A DNA stretch of 64,000 nucleotides from Heliorestis convoluta (GTDB lineage Bacteria; Bacillota; Desulfitobacteriia; Heliobacteriales; Heliobacteriaceae). The translations under genes were made by a program, and so were the position numbers. The stretch spans positions 3,046,001-3,110,000 of the forward strand of contig NZ_CP045875.1 of NCBI RefSeq assembly GCF_009649955.1, given 5' to 3'. The notes beneath the pieces are model-generated. The model was not told the DNA's origin and ran no database searches. It saw only the letters and a list, made by a program, of their open reading frames with translations. Numbering within the stretch: the stretch's first letter is position 1; every line of letters starts with the position of its first letter. Positions 61,092-64,000 of the stretch are shown here, piece after piece.

Positions 61092-61703
61092 ATGGACTTT
61101 CTAACTTTAAATCCCATGCAAATCGATGCGTTGAAAGAAGTTGGCAATGTAGGAGCTGGCAATGCCGCCACTGCGCTGTCTCAAATGGTACAACGAACCA
61201 TTGATATGAAAGTTCCGGCGTTGAAAGTAGTGCCTTTTCAACAAGTAGCTGATCATATGGGTGGCGATGAAACTATTGTGGTAGGCGTATATCTTCGCGT
61301 GGACGGCGTGGCGCCAGCAAATATTCTTTTTGCTTTAACCGAAGATTCTGCTAGAAGAATGGTTGATTTGCTTCTAGGTTTGCCCCCGGGAACGACAGCC
61401 ACATTGGGAGAGATGGAAAGTTCGGCTCTGCAAGAAGTGGGGAACATTTTAGCAGGCACCTATTTGAATGCGCTTTCTATGTTTACCAATATTACTTTTG
61501 AGTCTTCTGTGCCTGCTCTTGCTGTTGATATGGCGGCGGCTATTATTAGCGTCGTTTTGACGACAATCGCAGAAGTAGGAGATCATGCCATGCTTTTAGA
61601 GACAGAATTTCATGGCTTGGATATTGAAGTGCGAGGGACGCTTTATTTGATTCCAGAAGAAGGATCTTTAGAACGCATCTTGAGTTCATTAGGTTTGGCC
61701 TAA
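61092..61703 (+). CDS. cheC: CheC-family CheY-P phosphatase
   Basis: 203 residues with two active-site repeats ExxN: EVGNVGAGNAATALSQM and EVGNILAGTYLNALSM. Both Glu-Asn pairs are intact. CheC dephosphorylates CheY-P and helps adaptation via CheD, but neither is in the window. Its place inside a STAS/RsbW-like group suggests it acts here on a receiver protein in a general regulatory circuit. Confidence 0.93.
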   Translation: MDFLTLNPMQIDALKEVGNVGAGNAATALSQMVQRTIDMKVPALKVVPFQQVADHMGGDETIVVGVYLRVDGVAPANILFALTEDSARRMVDLLLGLPPGTTATLGEMESSALQEVGNILAGTYLNALSMFTNITFESSVPALAVDMAAAIISVVLTTIAEVGDHAMLLETEFHGLDIEVRGTLYLIPEEGSLERILSSLGLA

Positions 61704-61739
61704 CATTAAAGGGTATCTAGCTAGAAAGGGCGTAAACAC

Positions 61740-62150
61740 ATGGACATGATTGAGTTGGATTTGGTAAACCGTTATGGTGAGTTAGCCCGTGTCCATCGCT
61801 TGATTGATGAACTGGGTCTGAAAAATCATTGGGATCAGGCTGTAATATTTCAATTAAAGCTAGCTCTATCAGAAGCGATTAACAATGTAATCAATCATGG
61901 ATATGGAGGAGAAGGTGACAAGCCGATTACGCTTCGAGTTATTGTAAAGGCAGAACAGATAGAGATTCAAATTTTTGATCAGGGGAAAAGTTTTCTAATT
62001 CATGAGCGTGAAGCCAAGACCCCTCCTCCTTGTAGTGAAAGTGGTAGGGGTATTTTTTTGATTTTCCACTGTATGGACAAAGCTCATTCTGCTCGAAGAG
62101 GGAACTGGAACGAATTAACTTTGGTTAAAGAGCTCAGAAAAAGCTGCTAA
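61740..62150 (+). CDS. Anti-sigma factor-type serine kinase (RsbW/SpoIIAB-like HATPase)
   Basis: 136 residues. GHKL ATPase motifs: N box LSEAINNVINHGYGG, G1 FDQGKSF and G2 SGRGIFLI. The family phosphorylates STAS antagonists and sequesters a sigma factor or other partner. Together with the STAS protein upstream it makes a candidate partner-switching module; no sigma factor gene follows in the window. Confidence 0.88.
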   Translation: MDMIELDLVNRYGELARVHRLIDELGLKNHWDQAVIFQLKLALSEAINNVINHGYGGEGDKPITLRVIVKAEQIEIQIFDQGKSFLIHEREAKTPPPCSESGRGIFLIFHCMDKAHSARRGNWNELTLVKELRKSC

Positions 62151-62283
62151 AGCACATGAAATGCTTTTTTGCGCTGGATTACCAGTAAATGCATCTCTTT
62201 TTTACTTTTATTGCACCATCTACGAGGGTATTGTATAATTGAGCCTACGGTGTTTTCGAGCCCGTAAAGGAGGTGTTGTTACA

Positions 62284-62490
62284 ATGATCACAAAAGATAT
62301 GAGTATTGGTGATACCGTTTCAAAATTCCCACAAGTTGTACCTGTATTCATGAGCTTTGGAATGGGTTGCCTCGGTTGCTCTGCTGCTCGATTTGAGAAT
62401 ATTGAGCAAGGTGCTCGTGCTCATGGTGTAGATGTAGATAAATTGATTGCAGAATTGAACCGTGTAGCCAGCCAAGGTGAAGAAAAGTAA
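62284..62490 (+). CDS. DUF1858 / redox disulfide domain protein
   Basis: ATG 62284 after AAAGGAGG, 68 residues. MSIGDTVSKFPQVVPVFMSF followed by GMGCLGCSAARFENIEQGA is the DUF1858 (hybrid-cluster-protein-associated redox disulfide) pattern, with a CxxC pair. Unknown role in redox or metal-cluster chemistry. Strong terminator follows. Confidence 0.92.
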   Translation: MITKDMSIGDTVSKFPQVVPVFMSFGMGCLGCSAARFENIEQGARAHGVDVDKLIAELNRVASQGEEK

Positions 62491-62497
62491 TTATTGA

Positions 62498-62548
62498 ATG
62501 CAAAAAAGAAGGATTTCTCACTGAAGTGAGAAATCCTTCTTTTTTGCA
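62498..62548. terminator. Bidirectional intrinsic terminator
   Basis: GCAAAAAAGAAGGATTTCTC pairs perfectly with the complementary arm ending CTTCTTTTTTGC around a short loop, eight bases after the DUF1858 gene. Confidence 0.95.
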
Positions 62549-62635
62549 TTATTCAGTTTATTTGGACCTTACAATCGTCGAGAAAGCCCTTTGTTGTGGT
62601 GAATATTTTTGCAATTACAACTTATTTGTAATATG

Positions 62636-62665
62636 TTGCACAAAGTCGCTTGTGCCAAGTATAAT
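62636..62665 (+). promoter_or_regulatory. SigmaA-type promoter of pduL
   Basis: TTGCAC (62636-62641), 18-base spacer and TATAAT (62660-62665), 43 bases before the pduL start. Confidence 0.7.
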
Positions 62666-62707
62666 TAGATTATCATTTTACGAATAAATCGGGAGGAGAA
62701 CAGCATC

Positions 62708-63349
62708 ATGACAAAATACAACATTCCCGTACAAGTACCTGTCGGTGTTTCTAATAAACATATTCATCTCTCCCAGAATCATCTAGAACAACTTTTTGGA
62801 CCCGGTCATAAGTTGACTGAATTGAAACCTCTTTATCAACCTGGACATTATGCATGCAAAGAAGTTCTTACCATTGCTGGTCCTAAAGGTATTATTCCCA
62901 ATGTACGGGTGCTTGGTCCTCTTCGTTCTCAAACACAAGTGGAAGTATCTCGTACCGACTCTTATTTACTAGGAATTAAGCCACCTCTTCGTGACTCCGG
63001 AGACCTAGAAGGCTCAGCTGGCTGTATCTTAATGGGTCCGAAAGGAACAGTTGTCTTAGAAGAAGGCGTAATTATAGCAGCCAGACACATTCATTGTAGC
63101 CCTGAAGAAGCAGAAGCGCTTCAACTGAAGGATAAAGACCGTGTCAATCTTAGTGTGGCAGGCGAAAGATCGGTTATCTTTAACAATGTGCTAGTACGAG
63201 TAGCACATGGCTTGCGTTTAGAGCTTCATGTTGATACTGACGAGGCGAATGCTTCCTTCTTAGGTAATAGCGATTTCGCTTATATTCTTGAAAAGTCTAC
63301 AGAAAAAGAAGCGATTCCGCTTGTAGTAAAAGAGTTCCAAAAAGTTTAA
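62708..63349 (+). CDS. pduL: Phosphate propanoyltransferase (PduL)
   Basis: 213 residues. Two repeats of the zinc-binding site: VGVSNKHIHLSQNHLEQLFG and AARHIHCSPEEAEALQLKD. PduL interconverts acyl-CoA (acetyl or propionyl) and the acyl phosphate. No acetate/propionate kinase is in the window. Useful for the propionyl-CoA made by the methylmalonyl-CoA pathway. ATG 62708 after GGGAGGAG with own promoter. Confidence 0.94.
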   Translation: MTKYNIPVQVPVGVSNKHIHLSQNHLEQLFGPGHKLTELKPLYQPGHYACKEVLTIAGPKGIIPNVRVLGPLRSQTQVEVSRTDSYLLGIKPPLRDSGDLEGSAGCILMGPKGTVVLEEGVIIAARHIHCSPEEAEALQLKDKDRVNLSVAGERSVIFNNVLVRVAHGLRLELHVDTDEANASFLGNSDFAYILEKSTEKEAIPLVVKEFQKV

Positions 63350-63470
63350 AAATCGGGTGCAATGAAGAAGAAAAAAACATGGTATAATCTTAAGTGGCTA
63401 CATTTTATTTGGTAGTCACTTTTTTGTTCTATTGCTATATTATGTGGGAGAGAGGAAAGAAGGGAATACT

Positions 63471-64000
63471 GTGCGACAAGTAGGCATTGATTATGTCAAT
63501 ATTGGTGATGTTCTTGAACGACCTATATTCGCAGCGGATGGCCAAGTTCTTTTGGGGCGAGGCGTTGTATTGTCAGCAGGATATATCTCTAAATTGAGAA
63601 ATCTTGGCATGACTGCCTTATACGTGAGAGATGAAAGATTTAGCGATATAGAGATTCGAGATGTTGTCACCGAAGAGACTCGACGAAAAGTGTTACGCGG
63701 TTTAAAAGATTCCACGGACATGATTCGCAGTGGAAAGAACTTTGAAAGTAAAAAACTTAAAGACTCGGTTCATCAAGTCATAGAAGAAGTAACAGCCAAT
63801 CACAGAGTATTAATTAGCTTTCCTGATATTCGAACGAATGAGAACCAACTGATGGCTCATAGTGTTCAAGTTTGTGTTCTTAGTACTTTACTGGGCATTG
63901 CTTGTGGACTTGATCGCTTTAGGCTTGCAGATCTAGCTACAGGAGCTCTTCTGCATGACGTAGGCATTACTTTGCTCCCCAAAGAGATTGCTGCTAAAAG
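63471..64000 (+). CDS. HD-GYP domain protein, 5' part (cut by window end)
   Basis: GTG 63471 opens a frame that runs past the window end, at least 176 residues. Residues 1-70 are an N-terminal PilZ-like or unknown segment with FAADGQVLLGRGVVLSAGYI. The last visible part is the start of the HD-GYP domain: MAHSVQVCVLSTLLG, then ATGALLHDVGITLLPKEIA with the HD pair. HD-GYP proteins degrade cyclic di-GMP; the GYP motif lies beyond the window. Confidence 0.85.
   Translation, partial: MRQVGIDYVNIGDVLERPIFAADGQVLLGRGVVLSAGYISKLRNLGMTALYVRDERFSDIEIRDVVTEETRRKVLRGLKDSTDMIRSGKNFESKKLKDSVHQVIEEVTANHRVLISFPDIRTNENQLMAHSVQVCVLSTLLGIACGLDRFRLADLATGALLHDVGITLLPKEIAAK

Overview
The window looks like a stretch of chromosome from an anaerobic, endospore-forming Firmicute (clostridial side). 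It is moderately AT-rich, most genes follow strong AGGAGG-type ribosome binding sites, and TTG and GTG starts are common. Spore genes (CotS-type kinase, a SpoVID-like LysM protein, SspH, a GerM-domain lipoprotein) sit with strict-anaerobe metabolism (2-oxoacid:ferredoxin oxidoreductase, NrfHA nitrite reductase, rubredoxin and its reductase). Heliobacteriaceae (Heliorestis-like) is my best guess from this mix and from the propionate genes, but no photosynthesis gene lies in the window, so the family is inference.

Layout. 1-6.2 kb: spore-coat block (CotS-like kinase, glycosyltransferase, a very acidic repeat protein ending in LysM that is split by a frameshift, and an HTH protein with a duplicated helical domain). 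6.3-9.3 kb: nitrilase, CoaX, a LysR DNA-binding domain without effector domain, and a metallo-beta-lactamase. 9.4-12.1 kb: korDABC. 12.2-19.6 kb: MFS transporter, small coiled-coil proteins, nitroreductase, membrane-anchored trypsin-like protease, SspH, and redox genes (TlpA-like lipoprotein behind a CsoR/CstR-like palindrome, ferritin-like protein, thioredoxin-reductase-like flavoprotein).

20.2-32.1 kb is the metabolic core: sdhCAB, sucCD, methylmalonyl-CoA mutase large subunit, a cobalamin-domain/epimerase fusion, the 12S-like carboxyltransferase, a biotin carrier fused to a MmdD-like segment, and the 5S-like pyruvate-side carboxyltransferase. Together they encode propionyl-CoA to succinate to fumarate conversion through a transcarboxylase of Wood-Werkman type; PduL at 62.7 kb can add propionyl-phosphate interconversion and korDABC links succinyl-CoA to 2-oxoglutarate.

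32.2-38.2 kb: a P-loop/Asp23 fusion, a 1.5-kb gene-poor region holding two related structured elements in opposite orientation, and a pair of degenerate two-component-like proteins (kinase-like and NtrC-like without GAFTGA). 38.4-40.6 kb: bpsAB (alkylpyrone synthase and methylase) and the RNase P RNA gene on the minus strand. 40.7-49.5 kb: metallophosphoesterase, GerM lipoprotein, globin-coupled chemotaxis receptor, a membrane protein with a probable CTG start, an M1-type peptidase and several small proteins. 49.7-51.6 kb: nrfHA. 51.7-54.8 kb: a MacAB-type exporter whose permease is frameshifted near its end. 55-58 kb: MidA-type methyltransferase, rubredoxin reductase, rubredoxin, and a rubrerythrin remnant. 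58-64 kb: PHP phosphatase, QueD, YkgJ-like protein, a STAS/CheC/RsbW-like signalling group, DUF1858, PduL and the start of an HD-GYP protein.

Two genes (4.1 kb and 52.1 kb) are each broken by what looks like one missing C in a short C run, so sequence error should be excluded before either is called a pseudogene.
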